DNA from: Dyella acidiphila
GTDB lineage: Bacteria; Pseudomonadota; Gammaproteobacteria; Xanthomonadales; Rhodanobacteraceae
Length of the DNA stretch: 64,000 nucleotides
Direction: 5' to 3'
Assembly: GCF_014863405.1 (NCBI RefSeq)
Contig: NZ_JACZZA010000016.1
Span: forward strand, 24,166-88,165
Made by a program: the position numbers and the translations under genes. A model generated the notes under the pieces. That model was not told where the DNA came from, did not search any database, and saw only the letters and a program-made list of their open reading frames with translations. Shown here piece by piece: positions 19,203-28,506 of this stretch. How positions within the stretch are numbered: position 1 is the first letter of the stretch; every line of letters starts with the position of its first letter.

Positions 19203-19208
19203 TATAAT
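19203..19208 (+). promoter_or_regulatory. Candidate -10 box for dedD-cvpA-purF
   Basis: A perfect TATAAT lies 39 nt before the dedD start, in the 85-nt gap after folC. No good -35 hexamer is found at 16-18 bp upstream, so strength is uncertain. It suggests dedD-cvpA-purF can be transcribed separately from folC. Confidence 0.5.
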
Positions 19209-19246
19209 CGCCGCGGTCATTACAAGCTGGTTGTCTGGAGTCCATC

Positions 19247-20218
19247 TTGAACACACGCCTGTTGGGAGCTGCCGTCCTCGTTGCTCTGGCCATTTTGTTT
19301 GTACCGATGATGTTCTCGAGCAAGTCGCCATCTACCAGCAGCTCCGATCAGTCGGTCAGCCTGGCCATCCCCGCGGTCCCCGACCGCGACCTGCAGACCA
19401 AGACCATGAGTCTCACCGGCCAGCCGGCCGCTTCTGCCAGCGTGGCGCCGGCCACCACCGCGGCACCGAACGCCAGCGGCATGTCCACCGTCGCCACCCA
19501 GCCGGCCCCCAGCGCGTCCGCCCCGGCGATCGCCACGCCCGTGCCGCAGCAGGCCGCCGCGCAGCCGCCGCAACCCGCCATTGCCACGCCGCTGCCCAAG
19601 ACGACGGTCGCCAGCAACCGCCCGGCCATCGCGCCGCCGGCTGCCATCGCCCCGCCGCCCGCCACCCCGGCCTTGCCGCCGGCCACCGCCGGGCGCGGCA
19701 TCTATAGCGTCAACCTCAGCGCCTACGCGCCGGACGGCGCCAATCGCCTGATGACCCGCGTACGCGGCATGGGCTATCCGGTGCGCAGCGAACCCATCCA
19801 GCGCGCGGGCAAGACCCTCACCCTGGTCAGCGCCGGTCCGTTCGAAACCCGCGCCGCGGCCGAGGCCGCGCGCCTGAAGATCGCGCAGACCGTGCCCGGC
19901 ATTCCCGCCCGCCTGGAAAGCGGCGCCACCACGCCGCAAGGCGATGTCCCGGCGCCCGCCGCTGGCAGCACGCCGGCTCGCGCCGGTGCCTGGGCGGTGC
20001 AGGTGGCGGCGATGGGCAGCCAGGCCGATGCGATGGCCCTGCGCGATAAACTGCGCGCCAGCGGCTTCGACGGCTTCGTGGATTCGGTCAATGCTGGCGG
20101 CAAGCAGCTGTGGCGCGTGCGCGCCGGTCCGCAGACCCAGCGCAGCGATGCGATGAGCCTGCGCGACCAGATCAAGGCCAAGCTCGGGCTCGACGGCAAC
20201 GTCGTCCGCGCCAACTGA
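19247..20218 (+). CDS. dedD: SPOR-domain cell-division protein DedD-like
   Basis: A 323-aa protein with a TTG start preceded by CTGGAG. It has one N-terminal membrane helix (about residues 4-22), a long Pro/Ala-rich periplasmic linker (about 65-148) and two SPOR-like repeats, about 149-225 (IYSVNLSAYAP, AGPFETRAAA) and 247-323 (WAVQVAAMGSQADA, RVRAGPQTQRSDA). SPOR domains bind septal peptidoglycan lacking stem peptides. Two SPOR copies are more than the single one of E. coli DedD; the first is diverged. Position between folC and cvpA supports the name. Confidence 0.88.
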   Translation: MNTRLLGAAVLVALAILFVPMMFSSKSPSTSSSDQSVSLAIPAVPDRDLQTKTMSLTGQPAASASVAPATTAAPNASGMSTVATQPAPSASAPAIATPVPQQAAAQPPQPAIATPLPKTTVASNRPAIAPPAAIAPPPATPALPPATAGRGIYSVNLSAYAPDGANRLMTRVRGMGYPVRSEPIQRAGKTLTLVSAGPFETRAAAEAARLKIAQTVPGIPARLESGATTPQGDVPAPAAGSTPARAGAWAVQVAAMGSQADAMALRDKLRASGFDGFVDSVNAGGKQLWRVRAGPQTQRSDAMSLRDQIKAKLGLDGNVVRAN

Positions 20219-20244
20219 ACAGCTGACCCAGCGGAAGCCGGCAC

Positions 20245-20844
20245 ATGAACGCGGTCGACCTCATCATCATCGCGGTACTGGGGCTTTCGGTCCTTGTAGG
20301 GCTGTGGCGCGGCCTTATATCCGAGGTGCTGGCGCTGGTGACGTGGATTGCCGCGTTCTGGGTGGCATGGACGTACGGCCCGGCGGTATCGGCGCATTTC
20401 GACCACAGCATCCAATCGCCGATGGTGCGGCTGCTGGTGGGTTATGGCCTGTGCTTCATCGCGGTGCTGATCCTGGGTGCGCTGGCGCGGTTCGTGTTGC
20501 ATCAGCTGGTGGACAGCACCGGCCTGGGCGGCACGGATCGTTTGCTCGGCATGATTTTCGGCTTTGCGCGCGGCGTGTTGCTGGTGACGCTGATTGTGTT
20601 CCTGGTCGACCAGACCTCGTTCGCGCATGAAGCGATGTGGCAGCAGTCGACCTTGCTGCCGCAGTTCAAAGGCATGGCCGGCTGGCTCGAACACGAACTG
20701 CCGCCGGACGTGCGCCAACATCTGCATCCGGAACGTATTCCGGAGCATCTGCAAGACCTCAAGAACGTGTTGCCGGCCGGATTGCCGTCGCACGCATCCA
20801 GTTCTCCGGCTGCAGCTTCGAGCGCGGCCGACGCAACGCATTAA
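20245..20844 (+). CDS. cvpA: CvpA-family inner membrane protein
   Basis: A 199-aa protein with four hydrophobic segments in the first 130 residues and the family-typical start [19 protein letters not shown] with FWRG-like LWRGLISEV. The C-terminal ~60 residues are soluble and end in an Ala/Ser-rich tail. CvpA is required for colicin V production in E. coli and is usually cotranscribed with purF, as here (20-nt gap). Its molecular function remains unclear; roles in envelope stress tolerance are reported for the family. Confidence 0.93.
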   Translation: MNAVDLIIIAVLGLSVLVGLWRGLISEVLALVTWIAAFWVAWTYGPAVSAHFDHSIQSPMVRLLVGYGLCFIAVLILGALARFVLHQLVDSTGLGGTDRLLGMIFGFARGVLLVTLIVFLVDQTSFAHEAMWQQSTLLPQFKGMAGWLEHELPPDVRQHLHPERIPEHLQDLKNVLPAGLPSHASSSPAAASSAADATH

Positions 20845-20864
20845 CAGTAACGGGTAGCCTCACC

Positions 20865-22340
20865 ATGTGCGGAATCATCGGTATCGTCGGTACCACTGAA
20901 GTGGCATCGGCGCTTTATGACGGCCTTACCGTCCTGCAGCATCGCGGGCAGGATGCTGCGGGCATCGCCACCGTGGACGGGGCGCGCCTGCGCCTGCACA
21001 AGGACAACGGCCTGGTGCGCGACGTATTCAACCAGGCATCGATGAGCCGCCTGCGCGGCCGCATCGGCATCGGCCATTGCCGCTATCCCACCGCCGGCTC
21101 GGAAGGCTCTTCCGAATCGCAGCCGTTCTACGTGAATTCGCCCTATGGCATCGCCATTGCGCACAACGGCAACCTGGTGAACACCGAAACCCTGCGGCGC
21201 GAGATGTTCGAAGACGATCGCCGCCACATCAACACCGATTCCGATTCCGAAGTGCTGCTCAACGTGCTGGCGCACGAGCTGCAGATCCAGGATCGCATGG
21301 CGCTTACGCCGGACCAGATCTTCAAGGCCGTAGCCGGCGTGCACGCGCGTGCACGCGGCGGCTACGCCTGCCTCGCGCTGCTGCTGGGCTACGGCCTGCT
21401 GGCGTTCCGCGATCCGAACGGCATCCGTCCGCTGGTGCTGGGCGAGCGCGTCACGGCAGAAGGCCGTGAATACGCGGTGACCTCCGAATCGGTGGCGCTG
21501 GATATCCTGGGCTTCAAGCGTCTGCGCGACGTGGCGCCGGGCGAAGCGGTGTTCATTACCAACGACGGCCAGCTGCATACGCGCCTGTGCGCCGACGGCG
21601 CCGTGCATGCGCCGTGCATCTTCGAATACGTGTATCTGGCCCGTCCCGATTCGATGATCGAGAACGTGTCGGTGTACAAGGCGCGCCTGCGCATGGGCCA
21701 GAAGCTGGCCGAGAAAATCCTGCGCGAACGCCCCGATCATGGCATCGATGCCGTAATCCCGATTCCCGATACCGCCCGCACCGCCGCCAGCGCGTTGGCC
21801 GAGGCGCTGGGCGTGCCGTTCCGCGAAGGCTTCGTCAAGAACCGCTACATCGGCCGCACCTTCATCATGCCGGGGCAGGGCGAGCGCGTGAAATCGGTGC
21901 GCCGCAAGCTCAATCCGGTGGAACTGGAATTCCGCAAGAAGAACGTGCTGCTGGTCGACGACTCCATCGTGCGTGGTACCACTTCGCGCCAGATCATCCA
22001 GATGGCGCGCGACGCCGGCGCCAAGAACGTGTACTTCGCTTCCGCCGCGCCGCCGGTGCGCTATCCGAATGTCTACGGCATCGATATGCCGGCTGCGTCC
22101 GAACTGGTGGCCGCCGGTCACAGCAATGGCGAAGTGGAAAAGATGCTCGGTGCCGACTGGCTGATCTACCAGGATCTGCAGGACCTGATCTGGGCGGTGC
22201 AGGATGGCAACGAAAACCTCAAGCACTTCGACACGTCCTGCTTCAGCGGCGAATACGTCACCGGCCTGGACCAGCAGTATCTGCAGCAGATCGAAATGCT
22301 GCGTTCGGACGATGCGAAGGCGGCACGCCGTAGCGCGTGA
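20865..22340 (+). CDS. purF: Amidophosphoribosyltransferase
   Basis: A 491-aa protein catalysing the first committed step of purine synthesis, PRPP + glutamine to phosphoribosylamine. The start at 20865 puts the Ntn nucleophile Cys directly after Met (MCGIIGIVG), as required. The glutaminase half has HRGQDAAGI and [13 protein letters not shown]. The phosphoribosyltransferase half has the PRPP loop [13 protein letters not shown] and the flexible-loop region [12 protein letters not shown]. The gene follows cvpA by 20 nt; a REP-like hairpin lies after the stop. Confidence 0.97.
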   Translation: MCGIIGIVGTTEVASALYDGLTVLQHRGQDAAGIATVDGARLRLHKDNGLVRDVFNQASMSRLRGRIGIGHCRYPTAGSEGSSESQPFYVNSPYGIAIAHNGNLVNTETLRREMFEDDRRHINTDSDSEVLLNVLAHELQIQDRMALTPDQIFKAVAGVHARARGGYACLALLLGYGLLAFRDPNGIRPLVLGERVTAEGREYAVTSESVALDILGFKRLRDVAPGEAVFITNDGQLHTRLCADGAVHAPCIFEYVYLARPDSMIENVSVYKARLRMGQKLAEKILRERPDHGIDAVIPIPDTARTAASALAEALGVPFREGFVKNRYIGRTFIMPGQGERVKSVRRKLNPVELEFRKKNVLLVDDSIVRGTTSRQIIQMARDAGAKNVYFASAAPPVRYPNVYGIDMPAASELVAAGHSNGEVEKMLGADWLIYQDLQDLIWAVQDGNENLKHFDTSCFSGEYVTGLDQQYLQQIEMLRSDDAKAARRSA

Positions 22341-22394
22341 TGGGCGCGCGGCAGTATCCGTGCGGATGAATGCCTTGAGCGTTACCCGTGCAGT

Positions 22395-22426
22395 GCCATC
22401 ATTCCCGCTTTCGCAGGAATGATGGC
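22395..22426. repeat. Single REP-like palindrome after purF
   Basis: GCCATCATTCC and GGAATGATGGC are perfect inverted 11-bp arms around CGCTTTCGCA. It is a single-unit relative of the 51-134 doublet and lies 54 nt beyond the purF stop. Confidence 0.75.
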
Positions 22427-22480
22427 GACGCGGGGATGTGCTTTCTCGCGCATCTGCACCTATAGGCGCAAAAACTGCCC

Positions 22481-23290
22481 ATGACCGACCTCCACGCCGC
22501 CGCCAAACGCTGCCTCGACGCCAGCGACCCCAGCGAAAAGCTGCGCCTCACGCATGCCACATGGGCCGCACTGCAGGCAGGCCAGCTGCAGGCGGAAAGC
22601 ACGTCCCCCGCGCCCACGCCGATCGGCACACCCGGCCGCCCCGAACGCCCCAGCCTCGTCCCGCAGCGCCAGGTACCTCACCGCGGCCTGGGCACACCCG
22701 AAGGCCGCGCCGCGCTGGTCCATGCCGTGGCGCATATCGAATTCAACGCCATCAACCTCGCCTGGGATGCGGTGTACCGCTATCGCGGCATGCCGGTCGA
22801 GTACTACCGCGACTGGGCCAGTTGCGCGCACGACGAAGCGCGGCATTTCGCCTTGCTATCCGATCGCCTGATCGAACTCGGCCATGGCTACGGCGATTTC
22901 GACGCGCATAACGGCCTCTGGGAAATGGCCGAAAAAACCGCGCATCACGACACCGCCCGCATGGCCCTGGTGCCGCGCGTGCTGGAAGCGCGCGGCCTGG
23001 ACGTCACCCCCGGCATGATCGAACGCCTGCGCGCTGTCGGCGACGAACGCACCATTGCGATCCTGGAAATCATCCTGCGTGAAGAAGTGGCGCATGTCGC
23101 CGCAGGCTCCCGCTGGTTCCGCTGGTGCTGCGAGCGCGACGGCGTGGATCCACGCGAAACCTTTCTCGACCTGCTGCGCGACTACATGGGACGCAATCTG
23201 CGCGGGCCGTTCAACCGGCCGGCACGCCTGGAAGCGGGTTTCGATGATGAAGAGCTGGATCAGCTCACCGCGTTAGCCGTCGCTTCATAG
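22481..23290 (+). CDS. DUF455 ferritin-like protein
   Basis: A 269-aa protein of the DUF455 (COG2833) family. Metal-ligand type residues typical of a ferritin-like diiron fold are visible: HIEFNAINLAWD, HDEARHFALL and a later LREEVAHVAAGSRWF, that is, repeated ExxH-type helices. The function of the family is not established. It is monocistronic, flanked by extragenic palindromes on both sides. No strong ribosome binding site precedes the ATG at 22481. Confidence 0.88.
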   Translation: MTDLHAAAKRCLDASDPSEKLRLTHATWAALQAGQLQAESTSPAPTPIGTPGRPERPSLVPQRQVPHRGLGTPEGRAALVHAVAHIEFNAINLAWDAVYRYRGMPVEYYRDWASCAHDEARHFALLSDRLIELGHGYGDFDAHNGLWEMAEKTAHHDTARMALVPRVLEARGLDVTPGMIERLRAVGDERTIAILEIILREEVAHVAAGSRWFRWCCERDGVDPRETFLDLLRDYMGRNLRGPFNRPARLEAGFDDEELDQLTALAVAS

Positions 23291-23340
23291 CGCTACGCTT
23301 TATAGCGCTGCTCAGCATCCCTCACCGTCATCCACCACTT

Positions 23341-23429
23341 CACCGTCATCCCGGCGAAAGCCGGGACCCAGTGACTTTCCGCATGCAGGGCCAATACGCT
23401 GGATCCCGGCTTTCGCCGGGATGACGGTG
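23341..23429. repeat. REPIN-like palindrome doublet (CCGGCGAAAGCCGG variant)
   Basis: The arm at 23341-23370 is repeated inverted at 23400-23429 with one mismatch and a 29-nt loop. The core differs from the 51-134 element by a CCCGC-to-CCGGC change, so the genome probably holds at least two sub-families. It lies between convergent genes. Confidence 0.82.
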
Positions 23430-23471
23430 AGGTACATCCATGCTCCGTCACAGACCTCACCACCGCCACGA

Positions 23472-24248
23472 TCAAATCAACGGCTTGCGAAACTTCAAAA
23501 TAAACTTGTCCGTCTTGCCCTTGATCGTCTTGTCGAACACCGGCAGCGTGTGATCGTCGGCCGGATTGCTCAGCACATCGCTTTCGCCCACATACTCGAA
23601 ACCGGCCGCCGTCACCTCCGCCTTCACCGCCGCCGGATCGATGCGATGCAGATCGTTGGTCTTGGCGATGCCCGTGCCGGCTGCGGCCGTATGATCGAGC
23701 ACGATATAAGTACCGCCCGGCTTCAGCGCGTCATAGATCGCCTTGTTGATGCGCGCGATATCCGGCGAGCCCATAAAGGGATCGTGCAGGTCGTGATAGT
23801 TCTGCGAGGTCCACACCAGATCCACGCCCTTGGGCAGATCCAGATTGGCCACCGGCGGCACCTGCACCGTCACATTGGCATAGGCCGGTGTGCCGGCAAA
23901 GCTGCGCAGCGCGGGCAGATCCTTGGTGGCCACCTTGTCCATTTCCGCCGGCAGCACGGCATAGACGCTGCCGTTGGTGCCGACGACCTTGCTGAACAAG
24001 CGCGTGTAGTAGCCGGTGCCGGGCATCAGGTCGATCACTTTCTCGCCGCGCCGCAGATCGGCAAATTGCAGCGTTTCGATCGGCTTGCGTTCGGCATCCT
24101 GCGCACGCTGGTCCGCGGGGCGATTGGGATCGGCCACCGCCAGGGCCAGCATCGAAGGCAGCGCGGGGCGGGGCGGGGCCGCCAGCACGGGAATACCGGC
24201 CAGCACCAGGAACGCAAGGGCGGCAGCAAAAAGCGGGGCGAGCTTCAT
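23472..24248 (-). CDS. Exported class I SAM-dependent methyltransferase-like protein
   Basis: A 258-aa protein with a clear N-terminal signal peptide (hydrophobic 7-22, then VLAAPPRP). A Rossmann-type methyltransferase domain follows, with motif I VIDLMPGTGYYTRLF, an acidic strand end in GVDLVWTSQNYHDL and post-motif DALKPGGTYIVLDH. It resembles the COG4798 family, whose members carry predicted signal peptides. GGAG precedes the ATG by 7 nt. The presence of a SAM-binding fold outside the cytoplasm is unexplained; the signal may instead be an anchor. Substrate unknown. Confidence 0.83.
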   Translation of the reverse strand: MKLAPLFAAALAFLVLAGIPVLAAPPRPALPSMLALAVADPNRPADQRAQDAERKPIETLQFADLRRGEKVIDLMPGTGYYTRLFSKVVGTNGSVYAVLPAEMDKVATKDLPALRSFAGTPAYANVTVQVPPVANLDLPKGVDLVWTSQNYHDLHDPFMGSPDIARINKAIYDALKPGGTYIVLDHTAAAGTGIAKTNDLHRIDPAAVKAEVTAAGFEYVGESDVLSNPADDHTLPVFDKTIKGKTDKFILKFRKPLI

Positions 24249-24371
24249 CGACGATCTCCTTCAACGGTGGCATGCCATGGGGCGCATCTCGATAGCGGGC
24301 CAGTGTACTCCCGCGTTGCGCCGCGCCAGCAAGGCTGACCACGCATAAGGATGAGAGTTCGATCCCGGCGA

Positions 24372-25346
24372 TCAATACACGTAGTTGATCGCAATGGCTG
24401 GCGTCACCGTATTCACAGCGTTGTGACCGCCGAACGTCACGCGCGTACCCAGCAATACGCCGATGGCGGACGACCAGTTGTATTCGATCGCCGGTGCCAG
24501 CCCAAAGGCCACGCTGCTGCCCGAATTGATGCGCACGTTCTGCACATAGGGGAGATTGCCGGGATCGAGCGGGTCTTCACCCACCACGCGAGTATTGTCG
24601 TTGTGGCTGTAGGTGGCATCCAGCGCCAGCACCCAGCGCTGGGTGAGGCTGTATTCGAATGCCAGATCGGCAAAGAAGCCGTTGCCCGGTTTCACGTTGC
24701 CGCGAAAGGCCGGTCCAGTGCCGTACACGCTCACGCCGCGCACATTGGCATTGCGCGATAGCGCCTCCGAAAGATTGAAGCGCATGCGCAACAGGCGTCC
24801 GTTCGGCAGCCAGAAATACCTCTGCGAATTGAGCGCAAGCGTGGTGGTGTACGCGCCAGCGCCAAGGCCATCGCTAGGGCGATTGCCCAACTGGTCGTAC
24901 TTGCCGGTCGGCAGCGTTTCTTCCAGCAGGATCGCCGTGGTCGGCATCCATTGCCCCGGCTGAAATTCCGTCAATCGATATTGCGCTTGCAGCGTGATAT
25001 CGCCGACGCCAACGCCATTACTGCTCGGCCCACTGCGCATGCGGTTGTAGCCGAACACCGGAATGATCCCGACCGACAGCCGATTCGCCAGGCCATACAG
25101 GATGTAGCTGCGCGAACCGAAGCTGTCGCTGGTGGAACTGTGGATGTCATACAGATAAGGCTCGAACAGAAAATGCCCAGGCGGCAGCGTTTCGGCGGAA
25201 TTGGCCAGCATCGGCCCCGTCCACCACGCATCGCTCATCGATTCCTGCGCCGCCGGCGCCGTTTGTGCGCAGGCGGGCAGCGATCGTATCAACCCGCCGC
25301 ACACACACAGCAGCACAAGCAGGCCGATGCGCTGTTTTGTTCGCAT
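24372..25346 (-). CDS. Outer-membrane beta-barrel protein, putative transporter
   Basis: A 324-aa protein with signal peptide (LLVLLCVCGGLIRSLPACAQ) and a long series of alternating amphipathic segments typical of outer-membrane barrels, ending AIAINYVY with an aromatic C-terminal residue. It resembles the family of predicted MetA-pathway phenol/alkane-type transporters only in general layout; function is unknown. The ATG overlaps the stop of the upstream gene (TGATG), so the two are translationally coupled. Confidence 0.75.
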   Translation of the reverse strand: MRTKQRIGLLVLLCVCGGLIRSLPACAQTAPAAQESMSDAWWTGPMLANSAETLPPGHFLFEPYLYDIHSSTSDSFGSRSYILYGLANRLSVGIIPVFGYNRMRSGPSSNGVGVGDITLQAQYRLTEFQPGQWMPTTAILLEETLPTGKYDQLGNRPSDGLGAGAYTTTLALNSQRYFWLPNGRLLRMRFNLSEALSRNANVRGVSVYGTGPAFRGNVKPGNGFFADLAFEYSLTQRWVLALDATYSHNDNTRVVGEDPLDPGNLPYVQNVRINSGSSVAFGLAPAIEYNWSSAIGVLLGTRVTFGGHNAVNTVTPAIAINYVY

Positions 25347-25906
25347 CACTGGATCCGGCTCAGGTCGGCCACGAAATTCGGCTGCCAGGTGCGGCCGTTA
25401 TCGGTGGAAAACGAGATCTCGAAGTGATGCGAGTTGGGCTGGATCTCCGACCACTGGTTGCGCACCAGCACCATCCGGCCCTGATACGACTCCTGGTCGA
25501 TCAACTCGCCGTGTCCGTCCTTGAAGCCGCCGATGGCCGGTGTTTCCAGGATGCCGTCGCTGGTGCTGGCAAAGGTCTGGCTCCACTGGTGCGACTGCGG
25601 GTTGTAGAGAAACAGTGTCATCCCCTCCAGATGCTGGCCGGGGCCGCGCGCGTCGATTTCTTCCATCGAGGCCTTGCCGCCCCAGATCTTGCGCACCGTC
25701 ACCGTGCCGTTCAGTTCGGTCCAGGTCTTGGCATCGGTAAGCGTGCGGATATGGGTGCGCCAGGTGCCGATATTGAAGTCGAAATCGTGCGAGCCATCGC
25801 GTTGCGCTGTGTCGGCGGCGTTTTGCGCTTGCGCATGGGGCGCGAGGCCGCCGACGCCCAGCATGGTTAGCGCACCCAGCAACAAGATCTTCTGCAAGCT
25901 GTTCAT
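25346..25906 (-). CDS. Exported protein of DUF1579/lipocalin-like type
   Basis: A 186-aa protein with a signal peptide (LLLGALTMLGVGGLAPHAQAQ). The mature part begins DFDFNIGTWRTHIRTL, the usual start of DUF1579-like beta-barrel proteins, and continues as alternating beta-strands (MTLFLYNPQSHQWSQTF, HHFEISFSTDNGRTW). It is the first gene of a two-gene unit with the outer-membrane barrel downstream and divergent from the MocR-type regulator gene. The ligand or enzymatic role is unknown; control by the divergent regulator is plausible. Confidence 0.72.
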   Translation of the reverse strand: MNSLQKILLLGALTMLGVGGLAPHAQAQNAADTAQRDGSHDFDFNIGTWRTHIRTLTDAKTWTELNGTVTVRKIWGGKASMEEIDARGPGQHLEGMTLFLYNPQSHQWSQTFASTSDGILETPAIGGFKDGHGELIDQESYQGRMVLVRNQWSEIQPNSHHFEISFSTDNGRTWQPNFVADLSRIQ

Positions 25907-25960
25907 GGCAGACCTCCCGGCGCGGCCGATTGCCGCCTGGGAGCGAAAATTAGGCCGGTC

Positions 25961-26010
25961 AGTGGTTCGCTAAAATAGCCACTTGGGTATGATTCCATAT
26001 AACCACTTGA
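25961..26010. promoter_or_regulatory. Repeated ACCACTTG-type operator in divergent promoter region
   Basis: Three copies of one heptamer-like word lie in 50 bp of the 114-bp divergent gap: AGTGGTT (25961-25967, inverted), GCCACTTG (near 25978-25985) and AACCACTTG (26001-26009). The last two are direct repeats about two helical turns apart. This layout fits a PdxR/MocR-type regulator, which binds spaced repeats beside its own gene. Confidence 0.65.
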
Positions 26011-26020
26011 GGGTTGCCGC

Positions 26021-27493
26021 ATGAAACGGATCGCCACGGGATTCCTGCCGTCGGTTGCACTCGACGCCTCGGGCGCCACGCCCATGTACGACCAGCTTTC
26101 CGAATGGTTCCGCCGGGCCATCCTCGAAGGACGGCTGCGGCCGGGGCAGCGCGTACCCTCCACGCGCAGCCTGGCCAAGGAGCTGCGCATCTCGCGCGTG
26201 CCCGTGCTCAGCGCCTACGAGCAGCTGTATGCGGAGGGCTATCTGGAAACCTTCGTCGGCGCCGGCACCTGCGTAGCACGCGCCATTCCCGGGCAAATGG
26301 CGAAAACGCAGGCTGCCAACGACCAGCGCGCCGTAAGACCCACGCAGGCGCCGCGCCAAGTGGCGCAGCGTGTAAGCAGCCTGCGCACGCCGCCGCAAAC
26401 CTGGGCCAGCACCCAGGGAGCATTCCGGGTCGGCCTGCCGGCAATCGATCATTTTCCGATCACGACCTGGTCGAAGCTGGTGAACCAGCACGTACGCCGG
26501 CCGCCCATCGAGCAGATGGTGTACGGCGATGCGATGGGTTATCTGCCGCTGCGCGAAGCGATTGCCGAATACCTCGGCACCGTGCGCACGGTGCGTTGCG
26601 ATGCCTCGCAGATCCTGATCACCACCGGCTCGCAGCAAGGCCTGCAGATTTCCATGCATGCCTTGTTGAATGCCGGCGAGCCGGTGTGGATCGAAGATCC
26701 CAGTTATCCCGGCGCAAAACAGGCGCTGCGCACCATCGGTGCCGAAATCGTTCCGGTGCCGGTCGATGACGAAGGCCTGGATGTGGATGCCGGCAAGCGC
26801 GTGGCTCCGCATGCACGCGCGGTCTATATCTCGCCCTCGCACCAGTTTCCGCTCGGCGTCACCATGAGCGCGGCGCGGCGCATGCAACTGCTGAGCTGGG
26901 CTTCGCACAGCGGCGCCTGGATCATCGAAGACGACTATGACAGCGAATACCGCTTCGGCGGACGCCCGCTCGCCTCACTGCAAGGCATGGATACCGAAGA
27001 CCGCGTCATCTATGTCGGCACCTTCAGCAAGGTGATGTTTCCCGCGCTGCGCGTGGGTTATGTAGTTGTGCCCAAAGATGTGGTGTCTGCCTTCGCCACC
27101 GTGCGCGATGCGTTCGATACTTTCTCTTCGATGCTCTATCAAGTCGCGCTGGCCGACTTTATCCGCGAAGGCCATTTCGCGCGGCATATCCGCCGCATGC
27201 GCGCGCTTTATCTGGAGCGTCGCAATGCCGTATTGGAAGCGATCGATACCTATATGGCCGACCGCCTGGAAGTGATCGGCACCCAGGCCGGCATGCAGCT
27301 GGCCGCACTGCTGCCGGAGGGCATCGACGATGTGGAAGTATCGATTCGCGCGGCCAGGCTCGGCATTGCCGCCCGGCCACTGTCGATCTGCTATGCCCAA
27401 CCGCCGGCGCGGGGCGGCTTGATCCTGGGTTATTCCGGGGCGAATGCGCATGAGCTGCGCGAAGGTGTGCGGAAATTGAAGACCTGCCTTTGA
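26021..27493 (+). CDS. MocR/PdxR-family regulator (GntR winged helix fused to aminotransferase domain)
   Basis: A 490-aa protein. The N-terminal GntR winged helix (PMYDQLSEWFRRAILEGRLRPG...STRSLAKELRISRVPVLSAYEQL) is linked to a class I aminotransferase-fold domain. The latter holds TTGSQQGLQ, EDPSYPGA and the PLP-lysine motif GTFSKVMFPALRVGY. Such regulators use PLP as effector cofactor. Candidate operator repeats lie directly upstream. The divergent DUF1579/barrel pair is the nearest candidate target besides its own gene; pyridoxine or amino-acid control is possible but not shown. Confidence 0.9.
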   Translation: MKRIATGFLPSVALDASGATPMYDQLSEWFRRAILEGRLRPGQRVPSTRSLAKELRISRVPVLSAYEQLYAEGYLETFVGAGTCVARAIPGQMAKTQAANDQRAVRPTQAPRQVAQRVSSLRTPPQTWASTQGAFRVGLPAIDHFPITTWSKLVNQHVRRPPIEQMVYGDAMGYLPLREAIAEYLGTVRTVRCDASQILITTGSQQGLQISMHALLNAGEPVWIEDPSYPGAKQALRTIGAEIVPVPVDDEGLDVDAGKRVAPHARAVYISPSHQFPLGVTMSAARRMQLLSWASHSGAWIIEDDYDSEYRFGGRPLASLQGMDTEDRVIYVGTFSKVMFPALRVGYVVVPKDVVSAFATVRDAFDTFSSMLYQVALADFIREGHFARHIRRMRALYLERRNAVLEAIDTYMADRLEVIGTQAGMQLAALLPEGIDDVEVSIRAARLGIAARPLSICYAQPPARGGLILGYSGANAHELREGVRKLKTCL

Positions 27494-27632
27494 TTCGCCG
27501 AGGGCCCAGCGCGGCCGTGTATTGCCCCTTCAATACCCTGTACGATGCACGGCCGCACTGGCTGAATCTGCCGCCGAAACCCTGTGGGCCCCGCTGGGCC
27601 GGCCCAGTGCCAGGAGAGCCTGAAGGTCCGCC

Positions 27633-28418
27633 ATGAAGCACGCCGTTGTCGTCATTCCCGTCTACAAAACCGAGCTCAACGACGCTGAGCTGCTGTCGCT
27701 GCAGCGCTCGCTGCGGGTACTGGCGCAGCATCCTTTTGCCATTGCATGTCCGGAAGGACTCGACCTGCAGCCGCTGCTGCCGTTGCTGCAATCGGTGAAT
27801 TACCAGGTAAAACGCTTCGACCCAGCCTATTTCAAAGGCCTGTCCGGCTATAACCAGCTGATGCTCTCCGAGGTGTTTTACCAAGCCTTCGAAGACTGCA
27901 CCTACATGCTTATTTGCCAGATGGACGTGTTCGTGTTCGAAGACCGGCTCGATGCCTGGTGCGCACAAGGCTACGACTACGTCGGCGCACCGTGGATGGC
28001 ATCCCGCCAAACCGCGCTGACGCGCTTTTTCTTGCGCATCAATAATGCGTTCAAGCAAAAGAAGAAGAGCGCAGAGCATTACTTCAAGGTAGGCAATGGC
28101 GGTTTTTCGCTACGCAAAACCGAAACCATGCTGCGGGCAGTGCGTTGCCGGAAAGAGGGCATCGAGCGTGGCTTGCCGGCCTTGGCCACATGCAGCCCAG
28201 CCAATGTGCATGTCGAAGATCTGTATTTTTCGCTAGTCGCACCCACGCTGACCGAGATGCGCATTCCCGACTACGTGCAGGCAGTGGACTTCTGCATCGA
28301 CCGCAAGCCGCAGCTGGCGTTGAAGTTGAACCAGGGCCGGCTGCCGTTCGCCTGTCATCGTTTCTACGATCCGAAAGTCCGCGCGTTCTGGCAGCCGATC
28401 ATTGCCAAATGTCAGTGA
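27633..28418 (+). CDS. DUF5672-family protein (glycosyltransferase-like)
   Basis: A 261-aa cytoplasmic protein of the DUF5672 type. It opens with a Rossmann-like strand (AVVVIPVYKTELNDAE) and contains MLICQMDVFVFEDRL, resembling a DxD-type sugar-nucleotide site. GAPW, HYFKVGNGGFSLRKTE and NVHVEDLYFSL follow, as in the family. It is thought to transfer a sugar in surface polysaccharide or glycan synthesis, but no activity is known for this member. It is monocistronic, with no glycan genes near. Confidence 0.82.
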   Translation: MKHAVVVIPVYKTELNDAELLSLQRSLRVLAQHPFAIACPEGLDLQPLLPLLQSVNYQVKRFDPAYFKGLSGYNQLMLSEVFYQAFEDCTYMLICQMDVFVFEDRLDAWCAQGYDYVGAPWMASRQTALTRFFLRINNAFKQKKKSAEHYFKVGNGGFSLRKTETMLRAVRCRKEGIERGLPALATCSPANVHVEDLYFSLVAPTLTEMRIPDYVQAVDFCIDRKPQLALKLNQGRLPFACHRFYDPKVRAFWQPIIAKCQ

Positions 28419-28506
28419 GCGCTTGGGTTCGAGCGATGAGCATTTCGCCGAATAGCAGGTTGCCGCGCGAGTCCGGCAGGCATCCGGTTCGCTGTTGCTA
28501 GCAATC

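Noticed and set aside
20637..20864. N-terminal extension of PurF by 76 residues
   Set aside because: PurF needs Cys directly after the initiator Met; the extension overlaps cvpA in another frame and is Arg-rich shadow sequence.
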